A stretch of DNA of 64,000 nucleotides. It comes from Lentzea flava. GTDB lineage: Bacteria; Actinomycetota; Actinomycetes; Mycobacteriales; Pseudonocardiaceae. The number at the start of each line of letters is the position of its first letter. Position 1 is the stretch's first letter. This document shows, piece after piece, positions 1 to 7,998 of the stretch. The stretch covers positions 62,001-126,000 of the forward strand of contig NZ_BMRE01000022.1 in NCBI RefSeq assembly GCF_014648475.1, read 5' to 3'. The notes below the pieces were generated by a model that saw nothing but the letters and a program-made list of their open reading frames with translations, was not told the DNA's origin and did not search any database. The translations under genes and the position numbers were made by a program.

Positions 1-402
1 AAGGCGAAGGAGGTGGTGGTGCGGCCCCTCGTGTCGGTGGGGCCGCGTGACTTCGCCCGCCACGCCGAGGGACTCATGGACGACTTCGCGTTCACGATGC
101 TGCCCGTCATCGACGAGGGCGGCGTCTTCCTCGGCGTGGTGACGAAGTCCGGCTGCGTGCTCGGCAGGAACGGGGTGCCCTCACCGCGGGTCGAACAGGT
201 GATGGCGCAACCGAAGCTCACCGCGGGCCCGGACATGGACGCGGAGACGCTCTTCAGCGCGATGAGCCTCTACGAGGTCCTCTGTGTACCGATCATCGAC
301 GAGGGACGGGTCATCGGCATGGTCACCCGGCGCGACGTTCTTGAGGCCATCAGCCACGACGATCCCCATCTGCGAGCCGGCAATGCCGGTCACCACGGTT
401 GA
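1..402 (+). CDS. CBS-domain pair protein (left edge, probably 5' partial)
   Basis: Two tandem CBS motifs fill the visible 133 residues, which is the shape of small stand-alone CBS proteins that bind adenine nucleotides and sense energy state; Hrp1 (Rv2626c) of the DosR regulon is such a protein. The frame is open to base 1, and the residues KAKEVVVRP match the start of a CBS repeat, so a few N-terminal codons probably lie outside the window. Alternatively a GTG at 19, preceded by AAGGAGG at 7-13, is the true start. The stop overlaps the start of the ATPase gene by 20 bp, so the two are cotranscribed. Its ligand is unknown. Confidence 0.8.
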   Translation, partial: KAKEVVVRPLVSVGPRDFARHAEGLMDDFAFTMLPVIDEGGVFLGVVTKSGCVLGRNGVPSPRVEQVMAQPKLTAGPDMDAETLFSAMSLYEVLCVPIIDEGRVIGMVTRRDVLEAISHDDPHLRAGNAGHHG

Positions 403-2908
403 CCGCGACGACGTCGGGCATCACGGCCTGCCGGTGCCCGACGTCGTGCTGCTCACGGAGACCGACTCCGACACCGGGCTCTCGACCGAGCGGTGGCGGC
501 AGCGGCTCGCCGAGCTCGGGCCGAACGAGCTGCCGCCGCGCCGGGGGCAGAGCTGGGTGGTGCGGCTGCTGCTGCAGCTGCACCACCCGTTGATCTACGT
601 GCTGCTGGCCGCCGCGACGATCACCGCCGTGCTCGGCGAGGTCGTGGACGCCTCCGTGGTGTTCGCTGTCGTCGTGGTCAACGCGATCATCGGTTTCGTC
701 CAGGAGGCCCGTGCCGAACGGGCGCTGGACGCGCTGGTCGCGATGGTGCGCACCGAGGTGACCGTCGTGCGCGACGGAGTGCCGATGCGGGTGCCTTCGG
801 CGGAGCTGGTTCCCGGTGATGTCGTGCTGCTCGACGCGGGCGATCAGGTGGGCGCCGATCTGCGGCTCGTGGGCGCGCGGGAGCTGCGCGTCGACGAGTC
901 GGCGTTGACCGGCGAGTCCGTGCCGGTGACCAAGGATCCTCTTGTGCTGCCACCGGAAACCGCGTTGGCGGATCGCACGAACATGGCCTACTCCGGCACG
1001 CTGGTGACGTCCGGCAGCGGGCGCGGGGTCGTCGTGGCCACCGGCGCGGAGACCGAGATCGGCCGCGTGCACCGGCTCGTGAGCACGACGGCGACCGTGC
1101 AGACCCCGTTGACCCGCAAGCTCGCGCACTTCAGCCAGGTGCTGACGGTCGTGATCCTGGGCCTCGCCGCGTTCAGCGTGGTGGTCGGGGTCCTGCGCGG
1201 CGAGCCGTTCGCCGAGATGGTCACCGCGGCGGTGGCGCTGGCCGTCGGCGCGATCCCCGAGGGACTGCCCGCCGCGGTCACCGTGACTCTCGCCATCGGG
1301 GTGGCGAGGATGGCTCGGCGCAACGCGATCATCCGCAGACTGCCCGCGGTGGAGACATTGGGCAGCACCACGGTGATCTGCACCGACAAGACCGGAACGC
1401 TGACCGCCAACGCGATGACCGTGAACGCGGTCGTGGTCGGTGGTGTGCGGTACGACGTGTCCGGAATCGGTTACGCGCCAACAGGAACGTTCACACCGTC
1501 GGCGAACGCGGCCGTGCGCGACTGCCTGCTCGCCGGACTGGCGTGCAACGACGCCCGGATCGTCGAGGACGACGGCCGCTGGCAGCCCGTGGGCGACCCG
1601 ACCGAGGCCGCGCTCGTGGTGGCCGCGCGCAAGGCTGGGCTGAGCGCCGAGGACGTGCCGGAGCGGGTCGACGTGCTGCCGTTCAGCTCGGAACGGCTGT
1701 TCATGGCGACCAGGCACGCGAACGACGTGATCTACGTGAAGGGCGCCGTCGAACGCGTCCTGGACCTCGCCGGGCTGGGGCACAGCGCCGAAGCGGAGGA
1801 ACTCGCGGCCGCGGGGCTGCGGGTGCTCGCGATCGGCCGCGCTGCCGGCGCCGAGCTGACCGAGGAAGGCCTGCGGGGAACCGTGGAGCTGCTGGGTTTC
1901 GTCGCGATGCACGACCCGGCCCGCCCCGAGGCGATCGAGGCCGTGCACGCCTGCCAGGCCGCCGGCATCGAGGTCAAGATGATCACCGGCGACCACCCGG
2001 CCACGGCCCGCGTGATCGCCGCCGAGTTCGGCATCTCCGACGTGCACGCCCGCGTCGCGCCGGAGGAGAAGCTCAGGCTGGTCACGCAGTTCCAGGCGGA
2101 CGGCCAGGTCGTCGCCATGACCGGTGACGGCGTGAACGACGCTCCCGCGCTGCGGCGAGCGGACATCGGCGTGGCGATGGGCCGCGGCGGCACGGAGGTC
2201 GCCAAGCAGGCGGCGGACATGGTGCTGACCGACGACAACTTCGCCTCGATCCGCGCCGCCGTCGAGGAGGGCCGGGCCGTCTTCGACAACCTGCGCAAGT
2301 TCATCATCTGGACGTTGCCCACGAACATGGCGGAAGGCCTGGTGATCCTCACCGCGATCCTGCTCGGCGCGGCACTGCCGATCCTGCCGGTGCAGATCCT
2401 GTGGATCAACATGACGACCGCCGTCGCGCTGGGACTGACGCTCGCCTTCGAACCGCGCGAGCCGGACGTGATGCGCAGACCACCGCTCCCGCCGTCGTTG
2501 CCGCTGCTGACGCGCACGCTCGTGGGCCGGATCCTGTTCGTGTCGGCGATCCTGCTGGCGTGCTCGTTCTGGGCGTTCCGCTGGCAGCTGTCGGCCGGCG
2601 CGTCGCTGGAGGTCGCGCGCACGGTCGCGGTCAACGTGTTCGTCGGTGCCCAGATCTCCTACCTGGCCAACTGTCGTTCGCTGGTGCGGATCCGGCCGCG
2701 CACCGGCCCGAACCGGTGGCTGCTCGTGGGAGTGGCGCTGACCATCGGCCTGCAGTTGCTGCTGACCTACGTGCCGTTCATGAACTCGTTGTTCCACACG
2801 GCTCCGCTCGGCTGGCAGCCGTGGCTCGTGGTGTTCGGGTTGAGCGCGGTCTCGTACGTGCTGGTGGAGCTGGACAAGTGGCGGCACCGCCTGCTGCGGG
2901 GTTCGTGA
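383..2908 (+). CDS. P2-type cation-transporting ATPase (CtpF/PacL-like)
   Basis: This 841-residue P-type ATPase is complete. It has the actuator TGES loop near residue 176, the phosphorylated Asp335 in DKTGTLT, the M4 motif PEGLP, the hinge GDGVND near residues 581-586 and a C-terminal membrane block containing LWINMTTA. The layout fits P2A pumps for Ca2+, Mn2+ or related cations, and the M6 segment resembles CtpF (Rv1997), a DosR-regulon pump of M. tuberculosis. The ion is not readable from sequence. The ATG at 383 is chosen because translation then begins inside the CBS gene (20-bp overlap). An upstream in-frame start at 284 would overlap that gene far more. The stop codon shares a base with the ppk2 start (TGATG). 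Confidence 0.93.
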   Translation: MPVTTVDRDDVGHHGLPVPDVVLLTETDSDTGLSTERWRQRLAELGPNELPPRRGQSWVVRLLLQLHHPLIYVLLAAATITAVLGEVVDASVVFAVVVVNAIIGFVQEARAERALDALVAMVRTEVTVVRDGVPMRVPSAELVPGDVVLLDAGDQVGADLRLVGARELRVDESALTGESVPVTKDPLVLPPETALADRTNMAYSGTLVTSGSGRGVVVATGAETEIGRVHRLVSTTATVQTPLTRKLAHFSQVLTVVILGLAAFSVVVGVLRGEPFAEMVTAAVALAVGAIPEGLPAAVTVTLAIGVARMARRNAIIRRLPAVETLGSTTVICTDKTGTLTANAMTVNAVVVGGVRYDVSGIGYAPTGTFTPSANAAVRDCLLAGLACNDARIVEDDGRWQPVGDPTEAALVVAARKAGLSAEDVPERVDVLPFSSERLFMATRHANDVIYVKGAVERVLDLAGLGHSAEAEELAAAGLRVLAIGRAAGAELTEEGLRGTVELLGFVAMHDPARPEAIEAVHACQAAGIEVKMITGDHPATARVIAAEFGISDVHARVAPEEKLRLVTQFQADGQVVAMTGDGVNDAPALRRADIGVAMGRGGTEVAKQAADMVLTDDNFASIRAAVEEGRAVFDNLRKFIIWTLPTNMAEGLVILTAILLGAALPILPVQILWINMTTAVALGLTLAFEPREPDVMRRPPLPPSLPLLTRTLVGRILFVSAILLACSFWAFRWQLSAGASLEVARTVAVNVFVGAQISYLANCRSLVRIRPRTGPNRWLLVGVALTIGLQLLLTYVPFMNSLFHTAPLGWQPWLVVFGLSAVSYVLVELDKWRHRLLRGS

Positions 2909-3699
2909 TGAAGCGGGAGGTCTACGAACGGGAGCTGCTGCGGCTGCAGATCGAGCTGGTGCGGCTGCAGGAGTGGGTGCGCGACACCGGGGCCCGGCTC
3001 GTGGTCCTGTTCGAGGGCAGGGACGCGGCGGGCAAGGGCTCGGCGATCAAACGGATCACCGAGCACCTCAACCCGCGCGTCGCCAGGATCGCCGCGCTGC
3101 CCGCACCGAGCGAACGTGAGCGCACCCAGTGGTACTTCCAGCGCTACGTGGCCCATCTGCCCGCGGCCGGCGAGATCGTGCTGTTCGACCGCAGCTGGTA
3201 CAACCGCGCGGGCGTCGAGCGGGTGATGGGCTTCTGCACGCCGGACGAGCACAGGGTGTTCCTCCGGCAGTGCCCCGTGTTCGAGCGGATGCTCGTGGAG
3301 GACGGGCTGCTGCTGCGCAAGTACTGGTTCTCGGTCAGCGACGCCGAGCAGGAACGCCGCTTCCGCAAGCGCCTCTCGGACCCGTTGAAGCGGTGGAAGC
3401 TCTCACCGATGGACCTCGAGTCGTTCGCGCGCTGGGAGGACTACTCCCGCGCCAAGGACGAGATGATGGTGCACACCGACATCGCCGAATCCCCTTGGTA
3501 CGTCGTCGAAGGAGACGACAAGCGGCGCGCGCGGATCAACATGATCGCGCACCTGCTCGGCACGATCGAGCGTCACGACGTGCAGGCGCAGGAGATCGTG
3601 CTGCCGCAACGCCCTGCGTCGCAGGGCTATCACCGCACGCCTCGTGCGTTGCAGCGGGAGGTGCCGGACTGGGCCGGCGGCCTCGACGTCACGCCGTGA
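2908..3699 (+). CDS. ppk2: Polyphosphate kinase 2 family protein
   Basis: The 263-residue protein has the PPK2 signature: a P-loop GRDAAGKGS near residues 36-44 and the lid/Walker B region FDRSWYNRAGVE near 93-104. PPK2 enzymes transfer phosphate between polyphosphate and nucleoside di- or monophosphates, usually to regenerate GTP or ATP. The length fits single-domain PPK2. The ATG overlaps the ATPase stop, so the two are translated in tandem. Placement beside an ion pump and CBS sensors suggests that polyphosphate serves as an energy reserve when respiration fails; that is inference. Whether the protein favours NDP or NMP cannot be told from these motifs alone. Confidence 0.92.
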   Translation: MKREVYERELLRLQIELVRLQEWVRDTGARLVVLFEGRDAAGKGSAIKRITEHLNPRVARIAALPAPSERERTQWYFQRYVAHLPAAGEIVLFDRSWYNRAGVERVMGFCTPDEHRVFLRQCPVFERMLVEDGLLLRKYWFSVSDAEQERRFRKRLSDPLKRWKLSPMDLESFARWEDYSRAKDEMMVHTDIAESPWYVVEGDDKRRARINMIAHLLGTIERHDVQAQEIVLPQRPASQGYHRTPRALQREVPDWAGGLDVTP

Positions 3700-3897
3700 T
3701 CACCTGGTCCGCGGACTGCACGTAGTGACGCGGCCATCGGCGGTGCTGCCGGCACGAGGCGCGCGCCGTGTCCTCCTCGGCCGGCATCACGGCGAGACGG
3801 CGGTCGCGGACGGACGTTCTGCAGGGCTTTCGAAGTCCGTTTCAGACTCCGGCCCCGCCGACGGTGGCGACCACCGCACGGCGACTCCTTTGACCCC

Positions 3898-3934
3898 GAG
3901 ACCACGGGCTCATCCGTGACGCGACCAAGGTCCC
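3898..3934 (+). promoter_or_regulatory. Tandem DosR-like palindromes upstream of the Rv1733c-like/USP operon
   Basis: Two 14-bp boxes, GAGACCACGGGCTC (3898-3911) and GCGACCAAGGTCCC (3921-3934), have centres exactly 23 bp apart. Both fit GRGACC-NN-GGTCCC, which matches the DosR/DevR core GGGAC-N4-GTCCC. The proximal box ends 47 nt before the start codon at 3982. The same box pair and spacing recur at 11313-11349 and 17604-17640. That a DosR-family response regulator binds here is inference. Confidence 0.6.
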
Positions 3935-3981
3935 TGGGGATCCGGGCGCCCACGCGGAAATCTTGGTACCGGAGGTGGACC

Positions 3982-4575
3982 ATGACCGCGAAACCGATGA
4001 CCAGGCTCGTCCATCAGGCCTTTCCCTACCGCAACAAGCTCGCGACGACAGGTGACCGGATCGAGGGTGCCGTGCTCGCGGCGGGTGTCGCGGTCGCGTT
4101 GCTGGCCGTACCGGTGGTGGCCGCGACCGGCTCCGAGGTCTACGCGACGCACCGGGCCCAGGTCGCCGTCGAGCAGGCGAGCAGACACCACGTGGACGCC
4201 GTGCTGATCGAGGACGCGCCGCCGACGATCGGCTCCACCGAGCGTGGTGGCGTCGTCGAGTCGACGCCCGTGCTCGCGCGTTGGCGGCTGCCGGACGGCA
4301 GTGCCCGCGAAGGCGTGGTGCAGGCGCACTACGACGCGAAGGCGGGCGCGAAGGTGCCGGTCTGGATCGACCGGAACGGCGCGGTGACCGTGCCGCCCAT
4401 GACGAACGAGGGTGCCGCGATCAACGCGATCCTGCTCGCCCTCCTGCTGTGGGGCGGCACCGCCGGTTCGATGACGTTGCTGTACCTGGCCGTGAGGTTC
4501 GCGCACCAGCGGATCCGCGAGCGCCGGTGGGGGACCGAATGGCTGCGGATCGCTCCGGAGTGGACGGGGCGGTGA
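3982..4575 (+). CDS. Rv1733c-like two-pass membrane protein
   Basis: This 197-residue protein has one hydrophobic segment near residues 25-46 and a second near 148-172, separated by an extracytoplasmic-looking domain of about 100 residues rich in V, T and charged residues. That is the architecture of Rv1733c, a DosR-regulon membrane protein of unknown biochemical function. The ATG at 3982 follows GGAGGTGG at 3971; an in-frame upstream ATG at 3916 would run through the proximal regulatory box. It is the first gene after tandem DosR-like boxes and overlaps the stress-protein gene by four bases (GTGA). Function remains unknown. Confidence 0.8.
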   Translation: MTAKPMTRLVHQAFPYRNKLATTGDRIEGAVLAAGVAVALLAVPVVAATGSEVYATHRAQVAVEQASRHHVDAVLIEDAPPTIGSTERGGVVESTPVLARWRLPDGSAREGVVQAHYDAKAGAKVPVWIDRNGAVTVPPMTNEGAAINAILLALLLWGGTAGSMTLLYLAVRFAHQRIRERRWGTEWLRIAPEWTGR

Positions 4576-5573
4576 GCCTGGTGAGCGTCCCCATCGGACA
4601 CGAGAACGTCGTCGTGGTCGGGCTCGACGGATCGGACTCCGCGGAGCGTGCCGTCCGCTGGGCCGCCGTGGAGGCCGTGCGGCGAGGTGCGCCCTTGCGC
4701 ATCGTGCACGCCGAGCTGGCGCTGCCCGCCGACGCGCTCGACATGACGGGCATGGCGCGCGCCGCGTTGCACGAGGAAGCGATGTCCTGGGTGCAGAAGG
4801 CCGCCGCGGAGGCGCAGGAGGTCGCACCGGGAGTCGACGTCCAGGTGCACGTCGAGGTGAACACCGCCGCCTGGTTGCTGGAGCAGGAGTCCGCGACCGC
4901 CGCGCTCGTGGTGGTCGGCTCGCGCGGCCTCGGCGGGTTCACCGGCCTGATGGTCGGGTCGGTCGCCGTCGCGTTGTCGTGCCACGCGAAGTGCCCGCTC
5001 GTCGTGGTTCGCGGCGCGGACCCGGTGCCGGACGGGCCGGTGGTCGTCGGGATCAACGGCTCCCCGCAGAACTGGCACGTCCTGGACCGCGCGTTCGAGG
5101 AGGCGGAAGCACGCGGCACGTGGCTGGTGGGCGTGCACGCCTGGCATCCACCGATGCGCAACGCACGGATCGCGGAGTCCATCGGCATCGTGTGGACTGA
5201 GCTCGACAACGTCCGCCAAGCGCTCGTACGGCAGCGCCTGGAAGCCTGTGCCGACCGGCATCCGGGCGTGCGGGTGGAAACGCACGTCGTGCACGGTTCG
5301 CCCGCTCAGCGGCTCGTCGAGCACGCGCAGGGGGCCTCCCTGCTCGTGGTCGGCTCACGGGGCGCCGGTGGCCTGCGGGGGACGCTGCTCGGGTCGACGA
5401 GCCAGGCGGTGCTGCGGCAGGCGCCGTGTCCTGTGCTTCTCGTGCGGCCTGCCCTGGACGAACAGATGGGCGCCGTCGGCGGAGCCGACTGGGAAACGGG
5501 GCGCCGCCGATCGCGGTGCCCCGTTTCCGCGGTGCCGTCACCGCAGCCAGGGGTTGGACTTGACCAGCGGTAG
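4572..5573 (+). CDS. Tandem universal stress protein (two USP domains)
   Basis: Two Usp domains span roughly residues 10-145 and 158-298. Each ends in an ATP-binding signature: GSRGLGGFTGLMVGS in the first and GSRGAGGLRGTLLGS in the second. Two-domain ATP-binding USPs of this kind (Rv1996, Rv2005c, Rv2623) are DosR-regulated in mycobacteria and slow growth under hypoxia. The GTG start overlaps the preceding stop (GTGA). An alternative GTG lies three codons downstream. The C-terminal 38 or so residues are unlike USPs: they read through a strong hairpin (5492-5528) and into the end of the convergent doxX gene, so the ancestral stop was probably lost. Confidence 0.9.
   Translation: MSLVSVPIGHENVVVVGLDGSDSAERAVRWAAVEAVRRGAPLRIVHAELALPADALDMTGMARAALHEEAMSWVQKAAAEAQEVAPGVDVQVHVEVNTAAWLLEQESATAALVVVGSRGLGGFTGLMVGSVAVALSCHAKCPLVVVRGADPVPDGPVVVGINGSPQNWHVLDRAFEEAEARGTWLVGVHAWHPPMRNARIAESIGIVWTELDNVRQALVRQRLEACADRHPGVRVETHVVHGSPAQRLVEHAQGASLLVVGSRGAGGLRGTLLGSTSQAVLRQAPCPVLLVRPALDEQMGAVGGADWETGRRRSRCPVSAVPSPQPGVGLDQR
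5492..5528. terminator. Strong hairpin inside the 3' end of the stress-protein frame
   Basis: The arms GGAAACGGGGC (5492-5502) and GCCCCGTTTCC (5518-5528) pair perfectly over 11 bp around a 15-nt loop. It sits between convergent genes and is the likely bidirectional terminator, although the stress-protein reading frame continues through it. Confidence 0.65.
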
Positions 5574-6089
5574 GCCTGCCCACCAGGTGGCGAGGCCCCA
5601 CGTGGCGCCCGAGGCCGTGGCGGCCACCACGATCAGCACGAGCGCGTAGATGACGTGGTACTCGATGAGCGGGTTGGTGGACATCGTGAGCTCACCGGCG
5701 GAGTCGTGCTGCGCGGGCGGCCACTCGGCGGCCCACATCAGCAGCATCATCAGCGAGCCGGTGACGGCGGCGACCCTCAGGCCGATGCCGAGCACCAGCG
5801 CGACACCGATCGCCAGCAGCCCCACCATGAACAGCGTGTCGGCCCACCAGGCGCCGGCCCAGTCGCGGAACGTCTCCTGGAACGGTCCCACGTTGACACG
5901 GCCCAGGAACCCCTTGGTGGGCGAGCCTCCGGAGAACCACGCGTTCTTCTCCTGCGTGGCGTAACCGAGGCCGAAGGCCTTGTCGAAGAACGCCCACAGG
6001 AACAGCAGGCCCGTCGCGATGCGCAGCACCGCGAGGGACGCGGCGCCTACGTCGGTGCGCGTGCGGACTGCTGCGTGAACAGTGGACAT
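5538..6089 (-). CDS. DoxX-like membrane protein
   Basis: The 183-residue protein has about four hydrophobic helices (near residues 20-38, 85-105, 108-125 and 145-165), with the LRIATGLLFLWAFFDK start typical of the DoxX/TQO small-subunit family. In mycobacteria, DoxX-type proteins associate with redox and thiol defence complexes; the archaeal relative is part of thiosulfate:quinone oxidoreductase. The ATG at 6089 has a strong GGGAGGTAAC ribosome site. Its 3' end overlaps the convergent stress-protein frame by 36 bp. A degenerate pair of DosR-like boxes lies 58 nt upstream of the start. The precise role is not known. Confidence 0.8.
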   Translation of the reverse strand: MSTVHAAVRTRTDVGAASLAVLRIATGLLFLWAFFDKAFGLGYATQEKNAWFSGGSPTKGFLGRVNVGPFQETFRDWAGAWWADTLFMVGLLAIGVALVLGIGLRVAAVTGSLMMLLMWAAEWPPAQHDSAGELTMSTNPLIEYHVIYALVLIVVAATASGATWGLATWWAGLPLVKSNPWLR

Positions 6090-6147
6090 CGTTACCTCCC
6101 AATTGTTTTCGAGTCGTCGGCGGCGTGGTGCGAGCTTCGCTCGCGAG

Positions 6148-6184
6148 GGGACGCGGACCCAGGGTCCTTGGGACCTCAGCGGGC
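6148..6184 (-). promoter_or_regulatory. Degenerate DosR-like box pair upstream of doxX
   Basis: GGGGACGCGGACCC (6148-6161) and GGGACCTCAGCGGG (6171-6184) have centres 23 bp apart and begin 58 nt from the doxX start, matching the geometry of the three better pairs. The first matches 9 of 12 fixed positions; the second is only a half-site. A 13-bp perfect palindrome, GGACCCAGGGTCC (6156-6168), also lies here. Confidence 0.3.
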
Positions 6185-6670
6185 GGAGACGAGCTGTTGC
6201 GCGATTTCGTACGCCCACAGTTCGATCTCGTCCCAGTCGCGGTAGTCGCCCGCCATCGGACCGTTGGCCATCTTCTTCGCGAAGAATCCGACAGCGGTCT
6301 GCGGCGTGAGCCTTCCGCCGAACGTCTTCGGTTCGTCCGCTCCGATCCGTGCCGCCAGGTCCCTGACCTTGCGCGGAGCGCGTTGCGGGACCTGTTCCGT
6401 GCCCAGCGGTCCGCTGTGGAACAGCCACACCGGACGCCGCGCGAGCAGATCCGCGTTGCGCTGCAACAGCTTGACCGCCTCCGGCCGCCAGCGTCCCGCG
6501 TAGAGCGCGCTGCCGACGATGACCGCCTTGTAGGGCAGGACGGAGCGGACGTCGGCGGCGTCGAGCACGTCCACCTCGTGCGAGGACGCGCGGATCCGTG
6601 CGGCGATCGCCTCGGCGATCTCCCTGGTGCCGGACATCTTGGTCGCATAGGCGACGAGAATCTCAGTCAT
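6176..6670 (-). CDS. Flavodoxin-domain protein
   Basis: The 164-residue protein starts with an FMN phosphate-binding loop, VAYATKMSGTREIAEAIA (residues 5-22), followed by the VIVGSALYAGRW segment near 50-61, as in the flavodoxin_5/HemG-like group. Such proteins bind FMN and shuttle electrons or oxidise protoporphyrinogen. Here the context (GAPDH, DoxX, nitroreductase, PEP synthase) suggests a role in low-oxygen redox balance, which is inference. It is transcribed with doxX on the minus strand, 86 nt upstream of it. A 14-bp box resembling one DosR half-pair (6729-6742) lies 58 nt upstream but is not convincing. A decayed relative may lie next to it at 6742-6838. Confidence 0.8.
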   Translation of the reverse strand: MTEILVAYATKMSGTREIAEAIAARIRASSHEVDVLDAADVRSVLPYKAVIVGSALYAGRWRPEAVKLLQRNADLLARRPVWLFHSGPLGTEQVPQRAPRKVRDLAARIGADEPKTFGGRLTPQTAVGFFAKKMANGPMAGDYRDWDEIELWAYEIAQQLVSAR

Positions 6671-6741
6671 ACCACCACTTTCGACGGCACCGTCCGGCCG
6701 GGACAGAGCCCTTGTGCTCCTCGGCGCCGGGACACCGGGTG

Positions 6742-6838
6742 CTGACGTCGATCTGGTGGCCTGCGCGACCGCGGCGGGCTGAAGGCGTGCGGGCACGAGG
6801 TGGTGTTGCGTCCGTGGACGAGGTGACCGACGGCTGAC
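6742..6838 (+). pseudogene. Possible remnant of a second flavodoxin-domain gene
   Basis: Reading the plus strand in two frames joined near 6815 gives GLKACGHEVVLRP and then SVDEVTDG followed by a stop. This resembles the segment after the FMN loop of flavodoxins (pattern GLRAxGHEVxxRPxDEV). No start or FMN-binding loop is visible. The match is short and could be coincidence in GC-rich sequence. Confidence 0.25.
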
Positions 6839-6876
6839 GGAGCCGGGCAGCGCGTTGCGCGTTGCCCGGCTCCGTC
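6836..6876. terminator. Intrinsic-type terminator after gap
   Basis: GACGGAGCCGGGCA (6836-6849) pairs perfectly with TGCCCGGCTCCGTC (6863-6876) around a 13-nt loop. It lies 3 nt beyond the GAPDH stop on the minus strand, so it ends the gap transcript and insulates the flavodoxin gene. No clear U-tract follows, as is common in actinomycetes. Confidence 0.75.
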
Positions 6877-6879
6877 GTG

Positions 6880-7890
6880 TCACGGCAGGGTGCGCGCGAT
6901 CAGGTCGGCGAGATCGATCGTGCGGTTGGCGTAGCCCCACTCGTTGTCGTACCAGCCCATCACCTTGACGATGTTCCCCTGCGCCTTGGTGAGCGACGCG
7001 TCGAACACGCACGACGCCGGGTCGGCGATGATGTCGCGGGACACGACGGGATCCGTGGTGTAGCGCAGGATGCCCTTCAGGTGCCGGGCGGCCGCCTCGG
7101 CGAACGCGCTGTTGACCTGCCCGGCGGTGGCCGGTTCGGCGAGCCGCACGGTGAGGTCGGTCAGCGAGCCGTCCTCCACCGGCACCCGCACGGCGAGCCC
7201 GTCGAGCTTCCCGTCGAGCGACGGGATGACCTGGCCGATCGCGCGGGCCGCGCCGGTGGACGTCGGGATGATGTTCACCGCCGCGGACCGGGCCCGGCGC
7301 AGGTCCTTGTGCGGGCTGTCGAGCAACGCCTGGTCGTTGGTGTAGCTGTGGATCGTCGTCATCAGGCCCTCGACGATCCCGAACGACTCGTCCAGCACGG
7401 AGGCCATCGGCGCCGCGCAGTTCGTGGTGCAGGAGGCGTTCGAGATGATGTGGTGCGACCCCGGGACGTAGGTGTCCTCGTTGACGCCCAGCACGATCGT
7501 GGCGTCGACGTCCTTGCCGGGAGCGGTGATGAGCACCTTGCGCGCACCGCGTTCGATGTGGACGCCCGCCGCCTCACGGGTGCGGAACCTGCCCGTCGCC
7601 TCGATGACGATGTCGACACCGAGCACGCCCCAGTTGAGGTCGTGAGGATCGGCGTGCCCGGTGACCAGGATGCTGTGCTCGTCGACGGTGATCCTGTCGT
7701 GGTCGGCGGTGACGTGCCGGCGCCACGGCCCGTACGTCGAGTCGAACGCGAGCAGGTGGGCGAGCGTGTCCGGGGTCGTGATGTCGTTGACGGCGACGAT
7801 CTCGATCGCCGTGTCGTGACGGTCGACGGCGGCGCGCAGCACGTCCCGGCCGATGCGGCCGAACCCGTTGATGGCAACGCGAACCGGCAT
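6880..7890 (-). CDS. gap: Glyceraldehyde-3-phosphate dehydrogenase, type I
   Basis: The 336-residue protein has the N-terminal NAD-binding fold starting MPVRVAINGFGRIGRD and the active-site sequence SNASCTTNCAAP with catalytic Cys154. Length and motifs match phosphorylating GAPDH of glycolysis/gluconeogenesis. The ATG at 7890 follows AAGGAGA. Its neighbours upstream on the same strand are PEP synthase and a nitroreductase, 108 nt away. This is probably not the housekeeping gap copy, since it lacks adjacent pgk and tpi and sits in a stress island; that is inference. A strong terminator follows its stop. No convincing DosR-like pair was seen upstream, so it may be read from the nitroreductase promoter. 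Confidence 0.95.
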   Translation of the reverse strand: MPVRVAINGFGRIGRDVLRAAVDRHDTAIEIVAVNDITTPDTLAHLLAFDSTYGPWRRHVTADHDRITVDEHSILVTGHADPHDLNWGVLGVDIVIEATGRFRTREAAGVHIERGARKVLITAPGKDVDATIVLGVNEDTYVPGSHHIISNASCTTNCAAPMASVLDESFGIVEGLMTTIHSYTNDQALLDSPHKDLRRARSAAVNIIPTSTGAARAIGQVIPSLDGKLDGLAVRVPVEDGSLTDLTVRLAEPATAGQVNSAFAEAAARHLKGILRYTTDPVVSRDIIADPASCVFDASLTKAQGNIVKVMGWYDNEWGYANRTIDLADLIARTLP

Positions 7891-7998
7891 GATGGGGTCT
7901 CCTTAGCGGGGAACGGGGAGCGGAGCGGGTGCCATCGGCTCCGAGCGTGGTGACGCGCGGCGTCTCGGACCGGGCGTGGTCGTGGAAGCTTCCTGGGA

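Noticed and set aside
350..2887. 845-residue open frame antisense to the P-type ATPase
   Set aside because: It is a shadow of GC-rich coding sequence; composition is rich in R, H, G and Q with no domain, and the plus strand encodes a complete ATPase.
3826..3843. Palindrome-like GGGCTTTCGAAGTCC upstream of the Rv1733c-like gene
   Set aside because: The outer arms do not pair, and the spacing does not fit the box geometry seen elsewhere.
6700..6742. DosR-like boxes upstream of the flavodoxin gene
   Set aside because: GGGACACCGGGTGC (6729-6742) matches only part of the consensus and no partner box lies 23 bp away.
7891..7998. DosR-like box upstream of gap
   Set aside because: Only one weak half-site (GGACC near 7967) is present; expression from the upstream operon is as likely.
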